Position numbers and translations under genes: made by a program. A stretch of 20,538 bases of DNA. Source: JAHFRG01 sp036522275 (GTDB taxonomy: Bacteria > Pseudomonadota > Gammaproteobacteria > Burkholderiales > JAHFRG01). Position 1 is the stretch's first letter. Each line of letters begins with the position of its first letter. The DNA is taken from positions 1-20,538 of the forward strand of contig DATDGC010000076.1 in assembly GCA_036522275.1 (NCBI GenBank), in the 5' to 3' direction. Below the pieces are notes generated by a model. That model was not told the origin of the DNA, ran no database searches, and saw only the letters and a program-made list of their open reading frames with translations. Below are positions 13,982-20,538 of this stretch, piece by piece.

Positions 13982-14809
13982 TCATTTTTCAGCGAAGGCG
14001 ATGAGCGACTTTCTCAAGGAGGGTGCTGCATCCTTAATGATGGTGCCGAGGGTGCGGATTTTTTCCAGTCCCACCCTGTGCCTTCGGGATTTGAGAAATG
14101 CGATCTCGATATTCCTGAAGCCGCAGGCATCGAGAAGAATTCTCAGCTCGTCCTTAGTGAATTCGCGGTTGTGCCGTTTCGGATAAAACGACATTCCTTT
14201 GTAAGAAACCGGTTGAGCGTGCAGATAATGCTTTTTGTAATCGTAAGTAATGTTCTTGCCGCGCAGCATGCGGCTGCGGTTGCGGAAGCTTACTGCGTTG
14301 GGCACATCTACTTCAACGATGCCGCCGCTCTTCAGCACTCGGTGGATTTCCTGCATCGCCTTAAGATGCGAATGGCTGAAATGTTCCATTACCTGGCAGC
14401 ATACCACTGCGTCAAAGCAATCATCCGGGAATGGTAGTGGATCCACTTCGATGTTGCATACCTGGAATTGGATTGGTTTATGCCGGTAAACCTCCGGATA
14501 TTTGGCAGAGTAGTCGGCAATGTCGAGGGCGTAACAGTCGTGCCCAAGCTCGCAAAGCAGAGAAAGCAGCATGCCGTGCCCAGCGCCCACATCGAGGATT
14601 TTTTTCGACATGCGCAGGCGGTAGGCGATATCCGAGAACCGGTCTATGCTGCCCTTGAATACGTCCTCGAGTGCGGGATCATTTCTGTTATAGAGTTTTC
14701 CGCTGCTGCGCAGCGACAGTGCCAGCTGGTAGATTTGCTTTTTCGTGAGATTGTGAACTGGCTGCCGGATTTCGGTCTGGTGCGTGCCCATGGCTTGCTG
14801 CGGCATCAT
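13982..14809 (-). CDS. Class I SAM-dependent methyltransferase
   Basis: 275 residues. The canonical motif I is ILDVGAGHGMLLSLL (71-85), followed by ALDIADYS, DDCFDAVVCCQVMEHF, and EIHRVLKSGGIVEVDVPN, all characteristic of the Methyltransf_11/23 type. It belongs with sugar or lipid-linked glycan methyltransferases in O-antigen clusters; the substrate is unknown. A basic C-terminal segment (KSRRHRVGLEKIRTLG) may contact membrane or glycan-lipid. Two adjacent ATGs (14809, 14806) and one at 14791 are possible starts, none with a strong ribosome site. The stop is six bases before the ligase gene. It is separated from the upstream sugar genes by the ribbon-helix-helix two-gene unit. Confidence 0.87.
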   Translation of the reverse strand: MMPQQAMGTHQTEIRQPVHNLTKKQIYQLALSLRSSGKLYNRNDPALEDVFKGSIDRFSDIAYRLRMSKKILDVGAGHGMLLSLLCELGHDCYALDIADYSAKYPEVYRHKPIQFQVCNIEVDPLPFPDDCFDAVVCCQVMEHFSHSHLKAMQEIHRVLKSGGIVEVDVPNAVSFRNRSRMLRGKNITYDYKKHYLHAQPVSYKGMSFYPKRHNREFTKDELRILLDACGFRNIEIAFLKSRRHRVGLEKIRTLGTIIKDAAPSLRKSLIAFAEK

Positions 14810-14833
14810 TCGGGGCGGTAATTGGACGCGCCT

Positions 14834-15019
14834 TTACTTTTTCGGTAATTTCACGCCTGCTCCGCCAACGCCAGAAAGCGTTTCCAGTCGGGTTAAGCGC
14901 TTTTCGTGGTCAAGCACCCATGCCGCCAACGTGTTGACCTTTTGGCTGGTTTCCGACAGTTTCTCACGCACCACCGCAACGCCAGAGAGCCTGTCCAAGA
15001 TTTCTGTTACGAGGCTCAT
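14834..15019 (-). CDS. Small coiled-coil protein, partner of RHH gene
   Basis: 61 residues, not recognised as a named family. Residues 1-48 (MSLVTEILDRLSGVAVV onward to HEKRLTRLETL) look like one amphipathic or coiled-coil helix, then a short glycine-rich and basic tail. The ATGA overlap with the upstream ribbon-helix-helix gene shows translational coupling and speaks for a real gene. By arrangement the pair resembles a small toxin-antitoxin or regulator/partner module, but no toxin fold is visible, so function is not assigned. It sits between wbpM-like and methyltransferase genes, out of character with the sugar-synthesis theme. Confidence 0.65.
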   Translation of the reverse strand: MSLVTEILDRLSGVAVVREKLSETSQKVNTLAAWVLDHEKRLTRLETLSGVGGAGVKLPKK

Positions 15020-15321
15020 AGCGCGCTTCCGGCCGGTGCCGAGGGTTTGTCGCCGTGAATCCGCTCCATTTCTGCAAAAGCAGCGTCCAGCTTCTTGTTT
15101 ACCGTATCGAGATCCTCGATCATGGCGTCAAAATGCTTTTTTGTCTCCCGCGTCGCCATGTCCAAGAGCTTGAGATCTTCAGCCGTTATGCCTGCCAAAT
15201 AACTACCGACCGCATTGCGGATTTCTTCGGCGACCTTTGTACCCTTCGCTTTCGCTCTTTTTTGAAGCGCTGCCTTCTGTGCCGGTTCCAAATAAACCTG
15301 TGTTAGTCTAAGAGTTGCCAT
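15016..15321 (-). CDS. Ribbon-helix-helix (CopG/Arc-like) protein
   Basis: 101 residues. The first ~45 follow the RHH plan: a short beta strand (TLRLTQVYL), helix 1 (PAQKAALQKRAKAKG), a turn, and helix 2 (KVAEEIRNAVGSYLAG). A helical tail of about 55 residues, AEDLKLLDMATRETKKHF onward, could oligomerise or bind a partner. RHH proteins of this size are typically DNA-binding autorepressors, including antitoxins. It is the first gene of a two-gene unit that overlaps the 61-residue gene by ATGA. A good sigma-70 promoter lies 38 bp upstream, and an inverted TAACG/CGTTA (15321-15325 with 15335-15339) overlaps the start codon, a candidate operator. The ribosome site is weak. Confidence 0.78.
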   Translation of the reverse strand: MATLRLTQVYLEPAQKAALQKRAKAKGTKVAEEIRNAVGSYLAGITAEDLKLLDMATRETKKHFDAMIEDLDTVNKKLDAAFAEMERIHGDKPSAPAGSAL

Positions 15322-15358
15322 AACGTTGTCCGATCGTTACCAATGATAGATAGTATAT

Positions 15359-15388
15359 ATTATATATCACAGGTGTCAGGGCTTGCAA
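15359..15388 (-). promoter_or_regulatory. Sigma-70 promoter of the RHH two-gene unit
   Basis: On the minus strand TTGCAA (15388-15383) and a perfect TATAAT (15364-15359) are 18 bp apart, inside an AT-only palindromic tract (about 15353-15367). The start point would be near 15352, giving a leader of about 31 nt. It lies inside the LPS operon, giving this pair its own transcription. Confidence 0.7.
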
Positions 15389-15541
15389 CCGGATCGACTT
15401 GTTCTTGTAAATCTTGAGACAGCGCGAGCTACTGTTGTATATCTGTCTTTTGGTGATGTTGTGAACCGGCTTGGTTTGGGCTTATCGGGTCATTCATGCT
15501 CGGCCGCTGCATCGTTGGAAAACCCGGGCTGGCGCAGACTG

Positions 15542-17410
15542 TTACGCCCGCTTCTCCTTACACGATTGGGTTTGGTTTTGCCCGTTGCCGTATTCCGGCA
15601 CCCATTTCGACAGGTCCTGTTTTACCTGGTCGCCGTTCAGGGGCTGCGGCTGCGTAATCCAGGTCAATACGGAATTGAGCCACTGTGCTTCTACCGGCCT
15701 CGCTTTGGCTATGCGCAACTTGGGATGAGGCGTGGGCAAAGTATTTTCCTCATCGGCGAGAAGCTCTTCGTAGAGTTTTTCGCCGGGCCTCAAGCCCGTG
15801 TAGACAATTTTTATCTCCTCCTCGCTGAAACCCGAAAGATGGATCAGGTCTTTCGCCAGATCGGCGATTTTCACCGGCTCGCCCATGTCCATGACAAAAA
15901 TTTCTCCGCCCTTGCCCATCACCGCAGACTGCAGCACAAGCTGCGCCGCTTCGGGAATGGACATGAAGTACCGCATGATATCAGGATGGGTTACAGTCAC
16001 CGGGCCGCCTTTTTCGATCTGCTCGCGGAATTTCGGGATCACGCTGCCGGTGCTTCCCAGCACGTTGCCGAAACGCACCATTACAAAACGCGTGTGTGAT
16101 GACTGTTGCAGGGCCTGGCAGAGCATTTCCGCAAGCCGCTTGCTCGCGCCCATCACGTTGGTGGGATTGACCGCTTTATCCGTGGACACCAGCACGAATT
16201 TTTCAATCCGGTGCTCGACTGCAGCCTGCGCCAGGACATACGTGCCTAGTGCGTTGTTGAGCACCGCTTCCCAGGCGTTTTGCTCCTCCATCAGTGGCAC
16301 ATGTTTGTAGGCCGCAGCGTGGAACACCACGGAAGGGCGGTATTGCGCGAGCACCTGATCGACGCGTGCACGGTTCTTGATATCACCGATGGCGCAGGCG
16401 ATCGTGGTATCCGGAAAGCCGCTTTGAAATTCCTGCTCGATGCTGTAAAGCGCGTATTCGTTAAGATCGAACAAAATAAGCCGCTGCGGCTTGAAGCGCG
16501 CAATCTGCCGGCACAATTCGGAGCCGATTGAACCTCCTGCGCCGGTGACCAATATTGTTTTCCCGGCAAACAGCTCCTTCAGGCCAGCGCTGTCCAGAAC
16601 TACAGGGTCGCGCCCGAGCAAATCGTCGAGCTCAACGTGGCGGATTTGCGATACCGTTACCTTGCCGCTTAGCAGATCGTCAAACGAAGGCACCGTCAGC
16701 GCCTTTACCCCCGCGTTTACGCAGACATTCATGGCGCGGCGGCGCGCGGCGTGAGATGCCGAGGGCATGGCGATGATGGCATGCTGTATTTGCATTTTTT
16801 GCGCGTGATCGGCGAGATCGTCTATCTGCCCCAGCACTTTCACGCCGTGCAAAAGCTTGCCGCGTGTTTCGAGGTTGTCATCCAGAAAGCCCACCACCCT
16901 CCATTCATGGCTGCGGTTGAGATCCTTGACCAGCCCCGCGGCGGCGTCGCCCGCGCCGAGGACGATGACCGGTTTCGCTTGCAGATTAGCCAGGCTGTAC
17001 ATGCGGTGCTCTTTCCACGACCGGTAGGCAATTCGGCTGCCGCACATGATGAGAAAGAGCAGTATCGGGTCAAGCACCAGCACCGAGCGCGGCACCACAG
17101 CGGGAATGCGCAGCATGAACAGTACAAGAGGAATAACCATGGCTGCGAGCACGACCGCAAGCAGTATGCGCTTCAAATCGGGCAAGCTGGCGTAACGCCA
17201 TATTCCCCGGTAAAGACCGAACCACAAAAAGATCAAGGCTTGCGAAATAACCACCCACGGCAGCGTCTGCGTCATGCTTTGCAGGTAGGGCTCCTCGATA
17301 TCCAGGTTGAAACGCAGCCAATAGGCAAGACACCAGGCAGCTACTGCCGCGACAAGGTCATGCGCGAAAGCAAGCAAGGTGCGGATATTCGGTTTAGGTA
17401 TGACGTACAT
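15542..17410 (-). CDS. Nucleoside-diphosphate-sugar dehydratase, WbpM/CapD/FlaA1 family
   Basis: 622 residues with four N-terminal membrane helices (about 10-130) and two Rossmann domains. The first has VIVLGAGDAAAGLV (about 148-161). The second, an SDR, has TGAGGSIG (289-296), the catalytic region VSTDKAVNPTNVMGASK with M420 in place of the usual tyrosine and K424, as in the WbpM/FlaA1 group, and HAAAYKHVPLME. Known activity: UDP-GlcNAc 4,6-dehydration, the first step to QuiNAc, FucNAc or bacillosamine-type sugars for O-antigen. The ATG at 17410 gives a 17-bp overlap with the GT4 gene; a TTG at 17440 is possible. Its pairing with a GT4 and an SDR resembles the WbpM-WbpL-WbpK set, supporting a FucNAc/QuiNAc-initiated O-unit. 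Confidence 0.92.
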   Translation of the reverse strand: MYVIPKPNIRTLLAFAHDLVAAVAAWCLAYWLRFNLDIEEPYLQSMTQTLPWVVISQALIFLWFGLYRGIWRYASLPDLKRILLAVVLAAMVIPLVLFMLRIPAVVPRSVLVLDPILLFLIMCGSRIAYRSWKEHRMYSLANLQAKPVIVLGAGDAAAGLVKDLNRSHEWRVVGFLDDNLETRGKLLHGVKVLGQIDDLADHAQKMQIQHAIIAMPSASHAARRRAMNVCVNAGVKALTVPSFDDLLSGKVTVSQIRHVELDDLLGRDPVVLDSAGLKELFAGKTILVTGAGGSIGSELCRQIARFKPQRLILFDLNEYALYSIEQEFQSGFPDTTIACAIGDIKNRARVDQVLAQYRPSVVFHAAAYKHVPLMEEQNAWEAVLNNALGTYVLAQAAVEHRIEKFVLVSTDKAVNPTNVMGASKRLAEMLCQALQQSSHTRFVMVRFGNVLGSTGSVIPKFREQIEKGGPVTVTHPDIMRYFMSIPEAAQLVLQSAVMGKGGEIFVMDMGEPVKIADLAKDLIHLSGFSEEEIKIVYTGLRPGEKLYEELLADEENTLPTPHPKLRIAKARPVEAQWLNSVLTWITQPQPLNGDQVKQDLSKWVPEYGNGQNQTQSCKEKRA

Positions 17411-18389
17411 TTTGTTGGCGGCTTGCCCAGTAGCGATCAAAAATAATCATAGCCAGCAGATAAAAAATTCCCCAGCAGACCAGCAGTGCGAAATGCAGCA
17501 GCGTATCTTGCCGAATTGCCCATAGAGCGCTGGCGCCGGCAGCCAGCATCAAGCCATATTCAAACCACGCGGTCTTGCGATGTCCCCAGCCGATCTGCAC
17601 CAGTCGCTGGTAATAATGCTCCCGGTGCGCTTGCCAGACTTTTTTGCGCTTAAACGCGCGCTTTATCAAGGTTACGCTGGCGTCCATGATGAAAGGAGAA
17701 AAAACCAGCAACGGAAACCATACTGGCCAATCATTTTGCAGCCAACCCATGCTGCCCAGTGCGGCGGCCAGAAAGCCGAGCGGGATGGAACCGGCGTCGC
17801 CCAGAAAAATCCTCGCGGGATGGAAATTGAACAGCAAAAATGCCATGGCAGAGGCTGCTATGGAAAAATTGACCAGGGCAAATATTTCATTCCCGGAAAT
17901 CCAGGCAGCGACGCCATAAAAGCCGAAACCGAACACGGCCATTCCCCCTGCCAGCCCGTCAGAGCCGTCCATGAAATTATACAGGTTGGTCATCCAGGCG
18001 GTGATGACGATGGCTAAAAGCATCAGCGGCAGACCGAAGCTGCCTGTAAGTAGATAAATCATCGCCAAAGCCGCTGCAGCAAAATGCGCAAGCAAACGCC
18101 AAACGGCCGGCAAATTGTAAATGTCGTCAAGCACCGAAACTGCAATCAAAATAACCACCCCGGTCCATATCGGCCACGGCAGGCCTAGGAAAATGCCGGC
18201 AACGGAAATACCCAACATCAGCCCCAGCCCTCCAGTACGGGGAACCGGTGCATCATGCAGTGAGCGCGGGTTGGGGCGGTCGAGCGCGATCAGCGAAAGT
18301 TTATTTTTAAGCAGCCACAGAATTGCGGCAAACGTTGCCGCAAATGACAGCACAGGCGTCCAGTAATAATTCTGAATAAAACTTGTCAT
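17394..18389 (-). CDS. Undecaprenyl-phosphate sugar-1-phosphate transferase, WecA/WbpL-like (GT4)
   Basis: 331 residues, about 10-11 membrane helices, MraY/WecA superfamily. Signatures are an aspartate pair in VSVLDDIYNLP (D88, D89), NLYNFMDGSDGLAGG (cytosolic loop, metal and uridine binding), FLGDAGSIPLGF, and the histidine-rich AHREHYYQRL. The family transfers sugar-1-phosphate, often FucNAc, QuiNAc or GlcNAc, from UDP-sugar to undecaprenyl phosphate, starting O-antigen assembly on the inner membrane. The ATG at 18389 forms a TGATG junction with the epimerase stop; a GTG three bases upstream is also possible. The neighbouring dehydratase and SDR support the WbpL-like reading. Confidence 0.92.
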   Translation of the reverse strand: MTSFIQNYYWTPVLSFAATFAAILWLLKNKLSLIALDRPNPRSLHDAPVPRTGGLGLMLGISVAGIFLGLPWPIWTGVVILIAVSVLDDIYNLPAVWRLLAHFAAAALAMIYLLTGSFGLPLMLLAIVITAWMTNLYNFMDGSDGLAGGMAVFGFGFYGVAAWISGNEIFALVNFSIAASAMAFLLFNFHPARIFLGDAGSIPLGFLAAALGSMGWLQNDWPVWFPLLVFSPFIMDASVTLIKRAFKRKKVWQAHREHYYQRLVQIGWGHRKTAWFEYGLMLAAGASALWAIRQDTLLHFALLVCWGIFYLLAMIIFDRYWASRQQNVRHT

Positions 18390-19369
18390 CACGAAGCTGC
18401 TGCATGGGTTTGAAGGAACCAGCGTGCTGTTTCCGCCAATCCTTCGTCGAGAGAGGCACTCGGCTTCCAGCCTAATTCGCTGCGAATTTTAGAGCTGTCC
18501 ACCAGAAGCGAGCTGAGCAGCTTGTCTGCTTCACCAGATTTGCCCGCAAGCTTTGCAGCGAGGTGTAGAAGTTTCGCAGGAAACGGCCAAAGTCTCGCAG
18601 GTCTGCCAAGAGCGCGGGCAATGCGGGAAATCAATTCAGCTGTTGAGATGTGCTCATCATCGCATACCAGGTAGATCTTTCCCTTTGCCTGCGGGCTCGT
18701 CATACCGGCAATGATAGCTTCGACCAGGTTACCAAGAAAAATAATGCTTCTGCGATTATGTACGGAAGCGAGCGGCAGCGGCATTCCACGCTGCACTGCT
18801 TGCAGGAGGCGCAAGCAGTTGCCTTTGACACCGGGCCCGTAAACCATGGGCGAACGCAAAATGACGATTTCCAGTTTAGTTTCGTCCGCAACGCGTTTAA
18901 GCGCCTGCTCCGCTTCCCATTTGGATATGGCATAAGCATCCTGCGGGTTTGGCGTGTCCGTTTCGGTGAAAGCCTGATTGCCGGTGTTCTCGCCGTTCAC
19001 CTTTATCGTGCTCAAAAACACCAATCGCCGCACTCCCGTCTGCGCTGCCATTCGCGCCAGACGTTCGGTCGCATGGGTGTTAACCTGTCGGAATTCCATC
19101 AGAGAATCTTCTGCAATTTCCTTCATGATATGCACGCGCGCAGCCAAGTGGACAATCACATCGATGCCGGATAAAGCCTTTCTCCAATCAGTACCCGGCC
19201 CAAGCGACCCCACGCTGCAAGGCGCGACTCCCTGTGGAAGTTCGGATACAGCATGCAAGGCGGGGCGAATTGTTCCCGTGACATTCCAGCCGCACGCAAG
19301 CAGCTTCCTGCACATCGCCTGACCAACAAAGCCGGTTGCTCCGGTGATTAAAGCGGTAGTGGATTCCAT
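18389..19369 (-). CDS. NAD-dependent epimerase/dehydratase (SDR), WbpK/WbpV-like
   Basis: 326 residues, extended SDR fold. The nucleotide-binding motif TGATGFVG is at 9-16, HLAARVH at 74-80, the active-site serine-threonine near 120-121 (FLSTIKVNG), and Y146-x3-K150 (YAISK). The C-terminal substrate domain ends ELGWKPSASLDEGL, a typical SDR tail. Enzymes of this group reduce the 4-keto sugar made by WbpM-type dehydratases (to FucNAc or QuiNAc) or epimerise UDP-sugars; the reaction here is inferred from its neighbours. The start immediately follows the stop of the upstream GT2 (TAAATG), and its stop shares a base with the GT4 start. Confidence 0.9.
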   Translation of the reverse strand: MESTTALITGATGFVGQAMCRKLLACGWNVTGTIRPALHAVSELPQGVAPCSVGSLGPGTDWRKALSGIDVIVHLAARVHIMKEIAEDSLMEFRQVNTHATERLARMAAQTGVRRLVFLSTIKVNGENTGNQAFTETDTPNPQDAYAISKWEAEQALKRVADETKLEIVILRSPMVYGPGVKGNCLRLLQAVQRGMPLPLASVHNRRSIIFLGNLVEAIIAGMTSPQAKGKIYLVCDDEHISTAELISRIARALGRPARLWPFPAKLLHLAAKLAGKSGEADKLLSSLLVDSSKIRSELGWKPSASLDEGLAETARWFLQTHAAAS

Positions 19370-20146
19370 TTAATGGACAACCTCGGTGTTCTTGCGGCTG
19401 AAACAGATTTTCAGAAAAACCCGCGAGCAGAAAAAATTGAGCATGCTGCGTACGTGCCAGAAAAAATGTCGCGGCTTGATATGGCTGTCTCTACGTGCAT
19501 GGTGCGCGACGTGAACCGTGGGCTCAAGCGCAACCTGGTAGCCTGCCAGCCTCAACCTCGCGCACAGGTCCACGTCTTCGTAATACAGGAAAAACCGCTC
19601 GTCGAAACCACCTACACGGTTGTATACCTCCCGGTGGAATACCATGAACATGCCGGCGACCCAGTCGGGGAAAAAACGCCCCGGCCCGATCTGATATTCG
19701 GGAACCGCTCCGAAACCAAACAGTTTGTTCAGAATGGATAATGGCGTCGGAAACTTGCGCGCGTTGTCCTCAACCGCATCTTCCGGACTTAACACGAGCG
19801 GAGCGACTACCCCGATGCGCGGGTCTTTCACGACTTCAATCAAGGCGGGAAACGGATCGCTCTGTAAGCGGATGTCAGGGTTAAGCACACAGAAAAACTC
19901 GCCACGGGCATGGGCAAAGGCCGCGTTATGGTTCGCGCCAAATCCCTTGGCGCGCTGGTTTTTGATCAGGCGAACGGGGAATCGGAATCGTTCCACGGAG
20001 AATGGCAGCTCTTCTTGGACGTTCAATGTAACGAGAACTTCGTTTCGTGATTCGCAATATTTATCGAGATCAGCGAGCAGATCGGCAACCAGATTTCCCT
20101 GGTTATGACTGACGATTGAAATCGAAATGGCGTTGTTTTGCGGCAC
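19370..20146 (-). CDS. Family 2 glycosyltransferase, WbbL/rhamnosyltransferase-like
   Basis: 258 residues. ISISIVSHNQGNLVADLL opens the GT-A fold, then KNQRAKGFGANHNAAFAHA, LNPDIRL (the metal-binding region), VAGMFMVFHREVYNRVGG, and DERFFLYYEDVDLCARLRL, the EDxD-type motif of WbbL-like rhamnosyltransferases. The donor sugar (dTDP-rhamnose in the best-known relatives) is an inference. The C-terminal ~30 residues are basic and could contact the membrane. The only usable start is a GTG at 20146 with GGGAT a few bases upstream. It is the first clear gene of the minus-strand O-antigen unit; the next gene begins directly after its stop. Confidence 0.9.
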   Translation of the reverse strand: MPQNNAISISIVSHNQGNLVADLLADLDKYCESRNEVLVTLNVQEELPFSVERFRFPVRLIKNQRAKGFGANHNAAFAHARGEFFCVLNPDIRLQSDPFPALIEVVKDPRIGVVAPLVLSPEDAVEDNARKFPTPLSILNKLFGFGAVPEYQIGPGRFFPDWVAGMFMVFHREVYNRVGGFDERFFLYYEDVDLCARLRLAGYQVALEPTVHVAHHARRDSHIKPRHFFWHVRSMLNFFCSRVFLKICFSRKNTEVVH

Positions 20147-20390
20147 GCAGATCCCACGAATGTCGAAAAAGTTGTCTCAAGCTGGCGATAAGGAAATGCC
20201 CCGCGTATTTTAGAAACGAGTAGAGGAACGGACAAACGACTACGTCAGGCCCGATCAATCTCTCGCTGCACAGCAACCGGTAGTTTTTTGGCCCCGTCTT
20301 TTCCATTTGTGCTGTTACTTGGGAGACTACCAGCTTCGTGGAGTCAGCGCCATGTGCCTATACGCAGCAGCGCTTTTCCGGAGGCTGTCG

Positions 20391-20462
20391 GCAGAACAAG
20401 GCGAGTGCCACGCGATAGCAACGCGAGAGGTTTATCACAGCCACTCGTCGCTTGTTCTGTGC
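20391..20462. repeat. Large imperfect inverted repeat upstream of the LPS operon
   Basis: GCAGAACAAGGCGAGTG (20391-20407) faces CACTCGTCGCTTGTTCTG (20442-20459) with one small bulge, giving about 15 paired bases around a ~34-nt loop. In RNA of either strand this would be a long stem-loop. No gene covers it. It may belong to a leader or an operator; nothing identifies it further. The stretch 20147-20538 has no well-supported gene otherwise. Confidence 0.5.
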
Positions 20463-20524
20463 GGCAAGCAGATTTCCGGCGCCCCCGGCCAATCGTGTAT
20501 AGTTTCTATCCTGGAAATCCAACA

Positions 20525-20538
20525 ATGACGCCACGCTA
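20525..20538 (+). CDS. Possible start of a divergent gene cut by the window edge
   Basis: An ATG at 20525 is preceded by GGAA (20513-20516) at a usable distance of eight bases, and by a TATAGT box at 20498-20503. Only four complete codons (M-T-P-R) are inside the window, so neither coding nor family can be judged. Confidence 0.2.

Noticed and set aside
15383..17446. Long plus-strand open frames antisense to the WbpM-like gene (for example 15383-16099 and 16751-17446)
   Set aside because: They are fully opposite a strongly conserved gene and have no recognisable domains; they follow from GC-rich codon structure.
20307..20528. Plus-strand 73-codon frame at the right end
   Set aside because: It lacks a ribosome site, spans the inverted repeat, has a low-complexity mixed composition, and matches no family I know.

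Overview
The window looks like a betaproteobacterial chromosome, probably near Nitrosomonadales/Burkholderiales. The basis is gene order and families: a small coiled-coil gene, zapA and a 6S RNA in a row, an EVE-domain gene and a TSUP permease beyond them, a cobalamin-riboswitch-controlled TonB receptor, and a Gram-negative LPS/O-antigen cluster. Taxonomy is inferred from these features only; no database search was possible.

Region 1 (1-3124) is housekeeping. It holds the 3' end of a Sua5-type tRNA threonylcarbamoyladenosine gene (+), then on the minus strand a TauE/SafE permease, an EVE-domain protein, a 6S RNA with its terminator, zapA and a zapB-like coiled-coil gene. The zapB-like gene has a good sigma-70 promoter placed so that the transcript may be leaderless. 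Between the EVE gene and the 6S RNA lies a pair of inverted 30-bp repeats that reappear around 11.5-12.0 kb.

Region 2 (2571-7767, + strand) has a leader with a cobalamin riboswitch, a BtuB-like TonB receptor closed by a terminator, an MsbA-type lipid A flippase, and an AT-rich methyltransferase gene.

Region 3 (7771-20146, minus strand) is a tightly packed, probably operonic LPS/O-antigen cluster. In transcription order it contains a WbbL-like GT2, an SDR epimerase, a WecA/WbpL-type GT4, a WbpM/CapD-type dehydratase, a two-gene ribbon-helix-helix insert, a methyltransferase, an O-antigen ligase, a WaaE-like GT2, a GxxExxY gene inside a repeat cassette, another GT2, a GT9 heptosyltransferase, an FkbM methyltransferase and a zinc-ribbon methyltransferase. 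Likely logic: GT4 loads the first sugar phosphate on undecaprenyl phosphate, the SDR and dehydratase make the sugars, the GTs build core and repeat unit, methyltransferases decorate it, the ligase joins O-chain to lipid A-core, and MsbA exports the core.

The most unusual signals are: (i) a GxxExxY gene sitting exactly between inverted arrays of a 30-bp element made of three 10-nt units, with a second, gene-less copy of the same inverted pair beside the 6S RNA; (ii) a 28-codon remnant of a second heptosyltransferase downstream of an AT-rich fkbM gene, pointing to gene replacement; (iii) an RHH plus 61-aa coiled-coil two-gene unit with its own promoter inside the sugar operon; and (iv) an 11-bp alternative pairing that captures the B12 box of the riboswitch.
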